The notes under the pieces were generated by a model. It was given only the letters and a program-made list of their open reading frames with translations, did no database searches and was not told where the DNA came from. Source: Bacteroidales bacterium UBA1711 (GTDB lineage: Bacteria > Bacteroidota > Bacteroidia > Bacteroidales > P3). Taken from it: DNA of 14,042 bases. Where the stretch lies: NCBI GenBank assembly GCA_002317325.1, contig DCJB01000053.1, positions 1-14,042 on the forward strand, in the 5' to 3' direction. The translations under genes were made by a program, and so were the position numbers. This document shows positions 1-6,894 of the stretch, piece by piece (within the stretch, counting starts at the first letter, position 1; each line of letters begins with the position of its first letter).

Positions 1-124
1 GTGCGGAGGATGGTCGCAGAGTCGGAGGGCACAACAGGCCATTTTGCGGACAGCTCTACCCCCGTGGTGCGGAGGATGGTCGCAGAGTCGGAGGGCACAA
101 CAGGCCATTTTGCGGACAGCTCTA
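1..124. repeat. Two tandem copies of a direct repeat, period 66 bp
   Basis: Positions 1-58 and 67-124 are identical over 58 bases by direct reading, separated by an 8-base spacer (59-66), giving a 66-bp period. The first copy starts exactly at the window edge, so the array may extend leftwards. The copies lie upstream of the promoter-like element and of ugd. The period is a multiple of three and the frame beginning at base 1 is open, but the peptide has no recognisable features, so I treat the repeat as non-coding. Its function is unknown. Confidence 0.9.
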
Positions 125-177
125 TCGAAAATGAAAGAAAAATGGCGGCAGAATGTCCCGTTTCCAAAAAAAAAGCG

Positions 178-185
178 TATTTTTG
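178..185 (+). promoter_or_regulatory. Candidate -7 element (TAnnTTTG) upstream of ugd
   Basis: The octamer TATTTTTG matches the Bacteroidota -7 consensus TAnnTTTG exactly and sits just after an A-rich run. No good TTTG-like -33 element is present at the usual 19-21 base spacing; the nearest is TTTC at 161-164. If used, transcription would start near 192 and leave a leader of about 105 bases before the ugd start at 299. The remainder of 125-298 shows no gene I can support. Confidence 0.5.
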
Positions 186-298
186 CAGCGGGAAAAAGTG
201 CGGGAAAGCGGAGGGCGAAAGCATAGGGCCCGCTGCGTTCCGACCCCCAAAAGAGCAACTAAACAAGCAACATAGACCATTATTACAGTCACCGTAAA

Positions 299-1642
299 AT
301 GAGAATAACTGTCGCCGGCACGGGCTATGTGGGATTGAGTATCGGCGTTTTGCTCGCCCAGCACAACGAGGTGGTGTCCGTTGACATCGTGCAGGAGCGT
401 GTGGACATGGTGAACAGCCGCTGCTCGCCCATACAGGACGACTACATAGAGCGTTTCTTCAGAGAAGACTTGGCGCTGCGCGCCGCCCCCGGCACCAGCA
501 GCGAAAGCTTCATACTCCGCAAGCCGCTCACCCTCAGTGCCACCACCGACTGGGAGGAGGGCTACGCCGAGGCGGACTTCGTAGTCATAGCAGCGCCGAC
601 CAACTACGACAGCGTCCGCAACTTCTTTGACACGTCGGCCGTGGAAGACGTCATCCAGAAGGTGATGAAAGTGAACCCCGAGGCGGTGATGGTGATAAAG
701 AGCACCATACCCGTAGGATTCACCGAGGCGGTGAGGAAGAAGTACGGCTGCGAAAAGATACTGTTTGCCCCCGAGTTTCTGCGGGAGAGCAAGGCGCTGT
801 ACGACAACCTCTATCCCAGCCGAATCATCGTGGGCTACGACCACGGCTCCGCCACCCTGTGCGAACAGGCGCCCGAGTTTGCCCGGCTCATCCGGCAAGG
901 GGCCATAGGCGCAAGTCCCGACTCGCCCGCCTCTCAAGGCGGCCGCCCGGGGGGCAAAGAACAGATTCCAGTCCTTGAAATGGGCAGCACCGAGGCCGAG
1001 GCCGTGAAGCTGTTTGCCAACACCTACCTCGCCCTGCGGGTGAGCTTCTTCAACGAACTGGACACCTACGCCGAGCTCAAAGGGCTGGACACCGAAGAGA
1101 TTATCAACGGCGTGTGCCTCGACCCCCGCATCGGCAGCCACTACAACAACCCCAGCTTCGGATACGGCGGCTACTGCCTGCCCAAAGACACCAAGCAGCT
1201 GCTGGCCAACTATGCCGACGTGCCGCAGGAGCTCATCCGCGCCATCGTAGAGAGCAACAAGACCCGCAAAGACTTCATCGCCGACCAGGTACTGAAGACC
1301 GCCGGCTACTACACCTACTACAACGACAACAACAACTGGTCGCAAGACCGGGAGAAAGAATGCGTCATCGGAGTGTATCGGCTGACGATGAAGAGCAACT
1401 CCGACAACTTCAGGCAGAGCAGCATACAGGGGATAATGAAGCGGGTGAAAGCCAAGGGCGCCAAAGTCGTCATCTATGAGCCCACGTTAGACGACGGGAG
1501 CACGTTCTTCGGCAGCCTCGTGGTCAACGACCTCGACGCGTTCAAACGAATGAGCCACGCCGTTGTGGCCAACCGCTACGACCCCTGCCTCGACGACATC
1601 AGGGAGAAAGTCTATACGCGCGACATCTTCAAGCGCGACTGA
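299..1642 (+). CDS. ugd: UDP-glucose 6-dehydrogenase (UDP-glucose/GDP-mannose dehydrogenase family)
   Basis: This cytoplasmic enzyme oxidises UDP-glucose to UDP-glucuronate with two NAD+, supplying uronic acid units for capsule or exopolysaccharide. The 447-residue protein opens with the Rossmann motif GTGYVG (residues 7-12), has the central helix segment around KLFANTYLALR, and carries the catalytic-cysteine motif FGYGGYCLPKD at 287-297 (Cys293). The C-terminal nucleotide-binding domain ends in the family-typical YTRDIF. It is longer than the roughly 390-430 residues common in the family because of extra segments at about 58-75 and 203-221. The ATG at 299 puts the Rossmann strand at the very N-terminus, as expected, and no Shine-Dalgarno is seen. 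The next gene is a polysaccharide export lipoprotein 50 bases downstream, which supports a role in polysaccharide synthesis. A substrate other than UDP-glucose (such as UDP-ManNAc) is less likely given the overall likeness to Ugd. Confidence 0.95.
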   Translation: MRITVAGTGYVGLSIGVLLAQHNEVVSVDIVQERVDMVNSRCSPIQDDYIERFFREDLALRAAPGTSSESFILRKPLTLSATTDWEEGYAEADFVVIAAPTNYDSVRNFFDTSAVEDVIQKVMKVNPEAVMVIKSTIPVGFTEAVRKKYGCEKILFAPEFLRESKALYDNLYPSRIIVGYDHGSATLCEQAPEFARLIRQGAIGASPDSPASQGGRPGGKEQIPVLEMGSTEAEAVKLFANTYLALRVSFFNELDTYAELKGLDTEEIINGVCLDPRIGSHYNNPSFGYGGYCLPKDTKQLLANYADVPQELIRAIVESNKTRKDFIADQVLKTAGYYTYYNDNNNWSQDREKECVIGVYRLTMKSNSDNFRQSSIQGIMKRVKAKGAKVVIYEPTLDDGSTFFGSLVVNDLDAFKRMSHAVVANRYDPCLDDIREKVYTRDIFKRD

Positions 1643-1692
1643 CCCTCCCGACGCGCAACAACACACCTCACCCACAGAGACAACCCACCAGC

Positions 1693-2532
1693 ATGGAAAA
1701 GAAAACACTCTCAATCAAAGCCATCTTCGGCCTTGCGGCCGCGGCGGCGGTGCTGCTGTGCAGCTCGTGCGCCACGGCGGAACTGGCCTATATCAGCGAC
1801 GCCCAGCGCGACAGCGCGCAAGCCATCGTCAACAACTATGTGTCCTCCATTCACCCGGGCGACCAGCTGTATATCTACGTCTCATCGCAGACCATAGAGA
1901 GCACCATCCCCTTCAACGAAGAGACCATCAAATCCGCCGCCTCGGTGACAGGGCGGGGCGCGACGGCGAGAACGCAAACAGGGAGCAGCAGCGGACTCTC
2001 GGGCTACACCGTCAACCAAGACGGCTGCATACTCTTTCCCGTCCTCGGAAAGATCAACACCACGGGGATGACCAAAGACAGCTTAGCAGCGCACATAGAG
2101 CAGCGGCTCCTCAACGAGGGCTATATCAACGACGCAAAAGTGACAGTCAACTCGATGAACTTCAGGGTGTCGGTGTTGGGCGAGGTGGTCCGACCGCAAG
2201 AAATCCACATCCCGGGCGACCGGCTCACCATCTTCGAGGCGCTGGCCTACTGCGGCGACCTCACCATCTATGGGCAGCGGGAGAACATACTGGTGCTGCG
2301 CGAGAACTCGGGAAACGCAACCCCCGTCTCGCTCAACCTCACCGACAAGTCCATCCTCGACTCCCCCTACTACTATCTGCAAAGCAACGACATCGTGTAT
2401 GTGGAGCCGAACGACATGAAGAAGAAAACCGCGACGAGAGACACCGATGTGCCCAAATACGTAGCCATCGGGGTGAATCTTCTCCACATAATAGCCATCG
2501 GAACCCGTACCGCATCCATTCTCGCAAAGTAG
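1693..2532 (+). CDS. Wza-type polysaccharide biosynthesis/export lipoprotein
   Basis: This is a 279-residue outer-membrane polysaccharide export protein, the channel-forming component through which capsule or exopolysaccharide leaves the periplasm. The N-terminus is a lipoprotein signal (hydrophobic residues 10-22, then Cys-Ser-Ser-Cys with the likely lipidated Cys26). A poly_export domain follows (HPGDQLYIYVSS, about residue 54 onward, to the GYTVNQDGCILFPVLGKI stretch). Then comes an SLBB-type domain (VSVLGEVVRPQEIHIPG, about 160-235). A C-terminal hydrophobic helix (about 255-275) could span the outer membrane as in Wza. A Ser/Thr/Gly-rich insertion lies around residues 85-105. It sits 50 bases after ugd and was probably co-transcribed with it. 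The usual partner, a Wzc-like tyrosine kinase or chain-length protein, is not next to it; rimM follows instead. Confidence 0.92.
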   Translation: MEKKTLSIKAIFGLAAAAAVLLCSSCATAELAYISDAQRDSAQAIVNNYVSSIHPGDQLYIYVSSQTIESTIPFNEETIKSAASVTGRGATARTQTGSSSGLSGYTVNQDGCILFPVLGKINTTGMTKDSLAAHIEQRLLNEGYINDAKVTVNSMNFRVSVLGEVVRPQEIHIPGDRLTIFEALAYCGDLTIYGQRENILVLRENSGNATPVSLNLTDKSILDSPYYYLQSNDIVYVEPNDMKKKTATRDTDVPKYVAIGVNLLHIIAIGTRTASILAK

Positions 2533-2555
2533 CTTGCACAGCCCCCCCCCGACGC

Positions 2556-3083
2556 ATGGACAAAAAGGAATGCTACCAGTTAGGCCGAATCACCAAGCCC
2601 TTTGGAATCAAGGGGCAGGTTGTGATGTTTCTTGATGTCGATACACCCGAAGACTACCTCGACCTCGACTCCGCCTTGGTAGAAGTCAAAGGGGCATTGG
2701 TCCCCATCTTCTTCTCGATAGACAACCTCAATGGGAACAAAGCCGTTGCCACCATCGAAGAAATGAAGCCCGAAGAGGCGCTCTCGTTGGTGGGACACGA
2801 CATCTACCTCCCGATAGACCTGCTCCCCAAACTCTCGGGCAACCAGTTCTACTTCCACGAAGTGACGGGATTCAGCGTGATAGACGAGGAGTATGGCGAC
2901 ATAGGCACCATACAGAGCATCATCGAGTATCCCGCCCAGCCGCTCTTCCAAATCATGAAGGGGGAGACGGAAATCCTCATTCCCGTCATCGACCCCGTCA
3001 TCCAGAAAGTGGACCGGGACGAAAAAGCCATCCACATCAAGGCTCCCGCCGGACTGATAGACCTCTACCTGCAAAGCAGTTAA
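2556..3083 (+). CDS. rimM: Ribosome maturation factor RimM
   Basis: RimM binds ribosomal protein S19 and helps the 30S head, including the 3' domain of 16S rRNA, to mature. The 175-residue product begins MDKKECYQLGRITKPFGIKG, the classic N-terminal RimM motif, followed by the RimM beta-barrel domain (to about residue 90) and a PRC-barrel domain (about 95-175, with GTIQSIIEYPAQPLF, EILIPVIDPVIQ and the closing PAGLIDLYL). Length is normal for the family. The open frame extends upstream to 1563, but homology begins at this ATG and the upstream part overlaps ugd and the export gene in another frame, so 2556 is the start. It begins 23 bases after the export gene, behind a run of nine C residues. 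In many Bacteroidota rimM sits beside murA; here it is between polysaccharide and DksA-like genes. Confidence 0.96.
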   Translation: MDKKECYQLGRITKPFGIKGQVVMFLDVDTPEDYLDLDSALVEVKGALVPIFFSIDNLNGNKAVATIEEMKPEEALSLVGHDIYLPIDLLPKLSGNQFYFHEVTGFSVIDEEYGDIGTIQSIIEYPAQPLFQIMKGETEILIPVIDPVIQKVDRDEKAIHIKAPAGLIDLYLQSS

Positions 3084-3126
3084 CAGTCTGTTCATATCTT
3101 TTCTTCGGCAGAATCCAAACTATTCG

Positions 3127-3134
3127 TATTTTTG
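3127..3134 (+). promoter_or_regulatory. Candidate promoter -7 element for the DksA-like gene
   Basis: TATTTTTG is an exact TAnnTTTG match inside the 101-base gap between rimM and the next gene. The -33 position holds only a weak match (a TTCG-like stretch near 3104-3107). Transcription would start near 3141, giving a leader of about 44 bases. The DksA-like gene is therefore probably transcribed separately from rimM, although read-through is possible since I see no clear terminator in the gap. Confidence 0.6.
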
Positions 3135-3184
3135 CACGCTCAAAAGACTACATAAACAGATTGGATTCAAAAACGTGATACGCC

Positions 3185-3586
3185 ATGGAAAAGAAAGAAC
3201 CCGCCCAAGAGAAGACCTGCTACTCGAATGAGGAGCTACAGTTCTTCAAAGAGCTCATCCTCAAAAAGAGAGAGGAAGCCATTCAGAATTTGGAGCTGCT
3301 GAACGCCGCAGTGGCCGGATCGGAGAACGACGTGAACGACACGGCCCCCACCTTCAAGACGTTAGAAGAGGGGAGCAACGTGCTGTCGAAAGAGGAGAAC
3401 TCGCGCCTTGCCGCCCGCCAGCAGAAGTTCATCAAGGACTTGGATGCCGCCCTCATCCGTATCGAAAACAAGACCTACGGTATCTGCCGCGTCACGGGCA
3501 AGCTGATACCCAAGGAGCGCCTCATGGTCGTTCCGCACGCCACGATGACCATCGAAGCCAAGATGAAGCAGGGCAAGAGGCGTTAG
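3185..3586 (+). CDS. DksA/TraR-family RNA polymerase-binding regulator with degenerate zinc finger
   Basis: DksA proteins enter the RNA polymerase secondary channel and, with ppGpp, reset rRNA and amino-acid promoters. This 133-residue protein has the family layout: a long helical hairpin (about 15-100) with the tip motif D49-x-x-D52-x-A54, matching the DxxDxA motif essential in E. coli DksA. A C-terminal globular part follows, with YGICRVTGKLIPKERL and a PHATMTIEAK strand-helix (about 98-128). Of the four zinc-binding cysteines of classical DksA only the first (CRVTG) remains; the others appear as Thr, Thr and Ala by alignment, so it probably does not bind structural zinc. The only other Cys is residue 12. 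This form resembles the cysteine-poor versions common in Bacteroidota. It converges on the - strand ABC ATPase gene with only 21 bases between them and no obvious terminator. DksA function is inferred, not certain. Confidence 0.9.
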   Translation: MEKKEPAQEKTCYSNEELQFFKELILKKREEAIQNLELLNAAVAGSENDVNDTAPTFKTLEEGSNVLSKEENSRLAARQQKFIKDLDAALIRIENKTYGICRVTGKLIPKERLMVVPHATMTIEAKMKQGKRR

Positions 3587-3607
3587 CCTCGACCCGGCAC
3601 CCACCGC

Positions 3608-5308
3608 TCAGATTCGCGGAAGCGAGGAGAGCAGCCGGCGGGTATAGGGATGGCGGGGGTTGGAGAAGAGGCGGTCTGAGGGGCTGCACTCCACGATGTG
3701 TCCCTGCTGCATGACCAGTATTCTGTCGGAGAAGTATTTCACCACAGAGAGGTCGTGCGTGATAAAGAGGCAGGAGAAGCCGTACTGCTCCTTGAGTTCG
3801 TTGAGCAGGTTGAGCACCTGCGCCTGGACCGACACGTCGAGAGCCGAGACACATTCATCGCAGACTATCAGTTCGGGGTCGAGCACCAGTGCCCGAGCAA
3901 TGCACACCCGCTGCCGCTGCCCGCCCGAGAACTCGTGCGGATAGCGGTTCGCCCAGTTCGGGTCGAGCCCCACCCGCTCCATCAGCTGCCGCACCTTCAT
4001 GCGCCGCTGCTCCGCCGTGCCGCCAAGCCGGTGGCAGGCGAGAGGTTCGAGCAGCGCCTCGCCGATGGTCTGGCGGGGGTTGAGGCTGGAATAGGGGTCT
4101 TGGAAGACAATCTGAATCTTCTGACGCAGCCGCTTCCGCTGCCTCCCGCCCAGGGTGTCGATGCTGACACCCCCGAAGCGCACCGTTCCGGCGTTGCGGC
4201 GGACAAGGTCGAGCAAAGACCTGCCCAACGTGCTTTTGCCGCAGCCCGACTCGCCCACCAGCCCGACAGTCTCGCCCCGGAAGAGATCGAAAGAGAGGTC
4301 CTGCACCGCCACGAAGTCGCTCTGCTTTCGGCCGAACAGGCGGCGGGGGGAGCGGTATCTCACCTCGAGGTTGCGGACCGAGAGGAGCGGCTCCTCCCCT
4401 TCCCGAGGGACAAAGAGCGGACGCTGCGCGGCAGAAGGCTGCACCCCATTCAGGAAGTCGCGGACAGTGGGAAGGACCTTGGGGCGGCTGTCCATCGGAG
4501 GACGGCAGGCAAGCAGCCCCTGCGTGTAGGGGTGGCTGGGGGCGGTGAGGACAGCCGAAGCGTCACCCTGCTCCACAATCTCGCCGTGATACATCACCGC
4601 CACCCGGTCGGCAATCTGGGCGATGACCGCAAGGTCGTGGGTGATGAAGATAATCCCGATATTGTGCTTTTTCTGGAGCGAGCGCATGAGTTCGAGAATC
4701 TCCTTCTGCACCGTCACGTCCAAGGCCGTAGTAGGCTCGTCGGCAATCAGCAAGTCGGGGCGACAAGCCATGGCCATGGCTATCATCACCCGCTGCTTCT
4801 GCCCGCCGCTGATTTCGTGGGGATAGCTGTCGAAGATTGCCTCGGGGCGGGGGAGCCTCACCTCCTCGAAGAGGGCGATGACTCGGGAGCGGGCTTCCTT
4901 GGGAGCGAGGCCCTCGTGCTCTATCAGCATCTCCGCCACCTGGGCGCCGCAACGCCGGACGGGATTCAGCGAAGTCATAGGCTCCTGGAAAATCATAGCG
5001 ATATGGCGGCCAAGCAGGCGGCGTTCCTTCAGGACGCGCTGCCACGAATCCTGTTCGAGCGCGAACCTCTCGTTCCCTTGGGGGGAGAAGAGCGTCACAG
5101 ACCCGCTGACGCGGCACAGCGGAGGCGGGGGGAGCAGGCCCATCAGACTGAGTGTAGAGACAGACTTTCCGCTTCCCGATTCGCCCACGATGCCCAACGC
5201 AGAGCCCCTTTCGACAGAGAAACTCACGCCTTTCACGGCAGAAAACACCTCGCCCCCGCGGGCAAAATCCACCCGCAAGTCCTCAATTTCCAGTATTTTC
5301 TCGCCCAT
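3608..5308 (-). CDS. Fused two-domain peptide ABC transporter ATP-binding protein (YejF/DppD-DppF type)
   Basis: This 566-residue cytoplasmic protein contains two complete ATPase modules of the oligopeptide/dipeptide (Opp/Dpp/Yej) transporter class in one chain. Module 1 has Walker A GESGSGKS (42-49), Q-loop Gln108, signature SGGQ (167-170), Walker B LLIADE (186-191) and H-loop His224. Module 2 has Walker A GESGCGKS (352-359), signature SGGQRQR (461-467), Walker B IVCDE (481-485) and His518. Each module ends in the oligo/dipeptide-type HPYT segment (about 259-262 and near the C-terminus). Residue 486 is Cys where Pro is usual after the Walker B Glu. No permease or binding-protein gene is in this window, so the substrate cannot be named; peptides are most likely. 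The start ATG follows a GAAGG stretch and lies about 18 bases from the predicted transcription start. It is divergent from rocD. Confidence 0.93.
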   Translation of the reverse strand: MGEKILEIEDLRVDFARGGEVFSAVKGVSFSVERGSALGIVGESGSGKSVSTLSLMGLLPPPPLCRVSGSVTLFSPQGNERFALEQDSWQRVLKERRLLGRHIAMIFQEPMTSLNPVRRCGAQVAEMLIEHEGLAPKEARSRVIALFEEVRLPRPEAIFDSYPHEISGGQKQRVMIAMAMACRPDLLIADEPTTALDVTVQKEILELMRSLQKKHNIGIIFITHDLAVIAQIADRVAVMYHGEIVEQGDASAVLTAPSHPYTQGLLACRPPMDSRPKVLPTVRDFLNGVQPSAAQRPLFVPREGEEPLLSVRNLEVRYRSPRRLFGRKQSDFVAVQDLSFDLFRGETVGLVGESGCGKSTLGRSLLDLVRRNAGTVRFGGVSIDTLGGRQRKRLRQKIQIVFQDPYSSLNPRQTIGEALLEPLACHRLGGTAEQRRMKVRQLMERVGLDPNWANRYPHEFSGGQRQRVCIARALVLDPELIVCDECVSALDVSVQAQVLNLLNELKEQYGFSCLFITHDLSVVKYFSDRILVMQQGHIVECSPSDRLFSNPRHPYTRRLLSSLPRI

Positions 5309-5332
5309 CCTTCATAATTAGTATTCCTGTTG

Positions 5333-5340
5333 CAAAAATA
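5333..5340 (-). promoter_or_regulatory. Candidate -7 element for the ABC ATPase gene
   Basis: On the minus strand this octamer reads TATTTTTG, an exact TAnnTTTG match. Transcription would begin near 5326, leaving a leader of roughly 18 bases before the ATG at 5308. No clear TTTG -33 element is found at the expected spacing. It lies 25 bases from the opposing rocD -7 element. Confidence 0.55.
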
Positions 5341-5341
5341 A

Positions 5342-5373
5342 TTTATTTATTTGAAATAATGTGTGTATATTTG
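5342..5373 (+). promoter_or_regulatory. Candidate promoter for rocD
   Basis: TATATTTG at 5366-5373 matches the TAnnTTTG -7 consensus exactly, and a TTTA at 5342-5345 sits 20 bases upstream as a plausible -33 element; a TTTG nearer the -7 box is spaced too closely. Transcription would start near 5380, giving a leader of about 119 bases. That leader can form a GC-rich hairpin at 5400-5414 (6-bp stem with one G-T pair, 3-base loop). Confidence 0.6.
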
Positions 5374-5498
5374 CAAAAAGTTTAAACAGTTGGCCACAGG
5401 GGTGCGCAGCGCCCGCCCGGTGCGTTAGATGTCAGGCACTTGCCCGCTTCCGAAAGAAAGAATAACCTCGACAAACTCACAAATAACAATACAGCTTT

Positions 5499-6719
5499 AT
5501 GACAAAATCCGAAGAATTTATGGAAATGGAAGCCAGATATGGCGCCCATAACTATCATCCGCTGCCCGTAGTGCTGGCCAAAGGCGAAGGCGCCTTTGTG
5601 TGGGACTGCGAGGGAAAACGCTATTTTGACTTCCTCTCGGCATACAGCGCCGTGAACCAAGGCCACTGCCATCCGAAGATTGTGAAGGCGCTCTGCGACC
5701 AGGCGCACGAACTGACGCTGAGCAGCCGCGCTTTCTATAACAACTGCCTCGGAGAGTGGGAAAAATATGTCACCGAATACTTCGGCTACGAGAAGGTGCT
5801 CCCGATGAACTCGGGCGCCGAGGCCGATGAAACCGCCCTGAAGCTGGCCCGCCGCTGGGGTGTGGTGAAAAAAGGCATCAAGAACGACGAGGTGATGATA
5901 GTCTGCTGCGAGGGCAACTTCCACGGACGCACCATCACCATCATCACCATGAGCAACGACCCCGAGAGCTACGCCAACTACGGCCCGATGACTCCCGGCT
6001 TCATACGCATACCCTACAACGACCCCGCCGCTTTGGAGAAAGTGTTGTCCGAGCACGGCGAGAAGATAGCCGGCTTCCTGTTAGAACCCATCCAGGGCGA
6101 GGCGGGCGTATATGTGCCCGACGAGGGCTACCTGAAGAAGTGCTATGACATCTGCAAAAAGCACAACGTGCTGTTCATGGCCGACGAGGTGCAGTGCGGT
6201 ATTGCCCGCACGGGCAAAATGCTGGCCTGCGACCACGAAGGAGTCCGCCCGGACATACTCATCCTCGGCAAAGCCTTGGGCGGCGGCGTGGTGCCCGTGT
6301 CGGCAGTGTTGGCCGATGACGAAATCATGCTCAACATCAAGCCCGGCGAACACGGTTCCACCTTCGGCGGCAACCCCATTGCAGCCAAAGTCTCCATTGC
6401 GGCCCTGCAAGTCATCAAAGAGGAGCACCTGATGGAGAATGCCGACCGCCTCGGCAAGATTTTCCGCGAAGAGATGAGCAACTTCGACAGCCCCATGATT
6501 GAGAAAGTCCGCGGCAAAGGCCTCCTCAACGCCATCATCATCAAGCCCCACAACGGGAAAGAGGCGTGGGACGTGTGCCTGAAGATGCGGGACATGGGTG
6601 TTCTCGCCAAACCCACCCACCAGCACATCATCCGCTTCGCCCCCCCGCTGGTCATCACCGAGGAGCAGCTCCGCGAAGCCATGGAAATCATCAAAAAGGC
6701 CATTTCCTCATTCGAGTGA
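5499..6719 (+). CDS. rocD: Ornithine aminotransferase
   Basis: This is a PLP-dependent class-III aminotransferase of 406 residues, a normal length, which transfers the delta-amino group of ornithine to 2-oxoglutarate and yields glutamate semialdehyde/pyrroline-5-carboxylate, linking arginine/ornithine to proline and glutamate. Evidence includes the N-terminal ARYGAHNYHPLPVVL, FLSAYSAVNQGHCHPKI (typical of ornithine aminotransferases), the PLP phosphate-binding NSGAEA segment (about 107-112), GNFHGRT, EPIQGEAG, the ADEVQ aspartate, and the Schiff-base lysine K258 in LGKALGGG. STFGGNP follows. The ATG at 5499 begins the conserved region; there is no Shine-Dalgarno, only an A/T-rich leader. It has its own promoter and terminator, so it looks monocistronic. 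Other class-III enzymes (acetylornithine or GABA transaminases) fit less well because of the YGAHNYHP and LSAYSAVNQGH motifs. Confidence 0.95.
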   Translation: MTKSEEFMEMEARYGAHNYHPLPVVLAKGEGAFVWDCEGKRYFDFLSAYSAVNQGHCHPKIVKALCDQAHELTLSSRAFYNNCLGEWEKYVTEYFGYEKVLPMNSGAEADETALKLARRWGVVKKGIKNDEVMIVCCEGNFHGRTITIITMSNDPESYANYGPMTPGFIRIPYNDPAALEKVLSEHGEKIAGFLLEPIQGEAGVYVPDEGYLKKCYDICKKHNVLFMADEVQCGIARTGKMLACDHEGVRPDILILGKALGGGVVPVSAVLADDEIMLNIKPGEHGSTFGGNPIAAKVSIAALQVIKEEHLMENADRLGKIFREEMSNFDSPMIEKVRGKGLLNAIIIKPHNGKEAWDVCLKMRDMGVLAKPTHQHIIRFAPPLVITEEQLREAMEIIKKAISSFE

Positions 6720-6746
6720 ATGTTTTCTTCATTTTAGAAGAGGACG

Positions 6747-6781
6747 GGGGCTGCGAAAGCGGTCCCTGTTCTTTTTTTTTT
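6747..6781 (+). terminator. Rho-independent terminator of rocD
   Basis: An 8-bp stem (6747-6754 with 6759-6766, including two G-T pairs) closes a GAAA tetraloop, followed by T-rich DNA with ten consecutive T residues (6772-6781). It lies 28 bases after the rocD stop. Confidence 0.85.
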
Positions 6782-6841
6782 CGCATGCGGGAGACCAGCG
6801 GACTGGGACAAGGCCGCCGCCATGGCGCGGAACAGCGAGGC

Positions 6842-6871
6842 AAAAAAAGAGGCCGCGGTGAGGCGGCCTCT
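6842..6871 (-). terminator. Rho-independent terminator of the coiled-coil lipoprotein gene
   Basis: A perfect 9-bp GC-rich stem (6848-6856 with 6863-6871) has a 6-base loop. On the minus strand it is followed by six or seven T residues (A-run at 6842-6848 of the + strand). It lies 24 bases past the stop of the minus-strand lipoprotein gene. The stretch between the two opposing terminators, 6782-6841, shows nothing recognisable. Confidence 0.85.
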
Positions 6872-6894
6872 GCAAAAGTCTATGGGGACAAAGG

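Noticed and set aside
1..297. Open frame of 98 codons across the repeats, ending just before ugd
   Set aside because: The second half translates a poly-A, promoter-like stretch into a Lys-rich peptide with no known features, and the first half is simply the repeat. The frame is better explained as chance; a repeat-domain gene tail entering from the left cannot be fully excluded.
122..1345. 407-codon minus-strand frame opposite ugd
   Set aside because: It is the reverse shadow of ugd; the Val/Gly/His-rich composition is typical of the antisense of GC-rich coding DNA.
1563..2555. Upstream extension of the rimM frame
   Set aside because: It overlaps ugd and the export gene in another frame and reads as Arg/Gln/His-rich shadow; RimM homology starts exactly at 2556.
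3698..5317. 539-codon + strand frame opposite the ABC ATPase
   Set aside because: The minus strand encodes two perfect ATPase modules with all motifs; the + strand frame has no recognisable features and is the antisense shadow.
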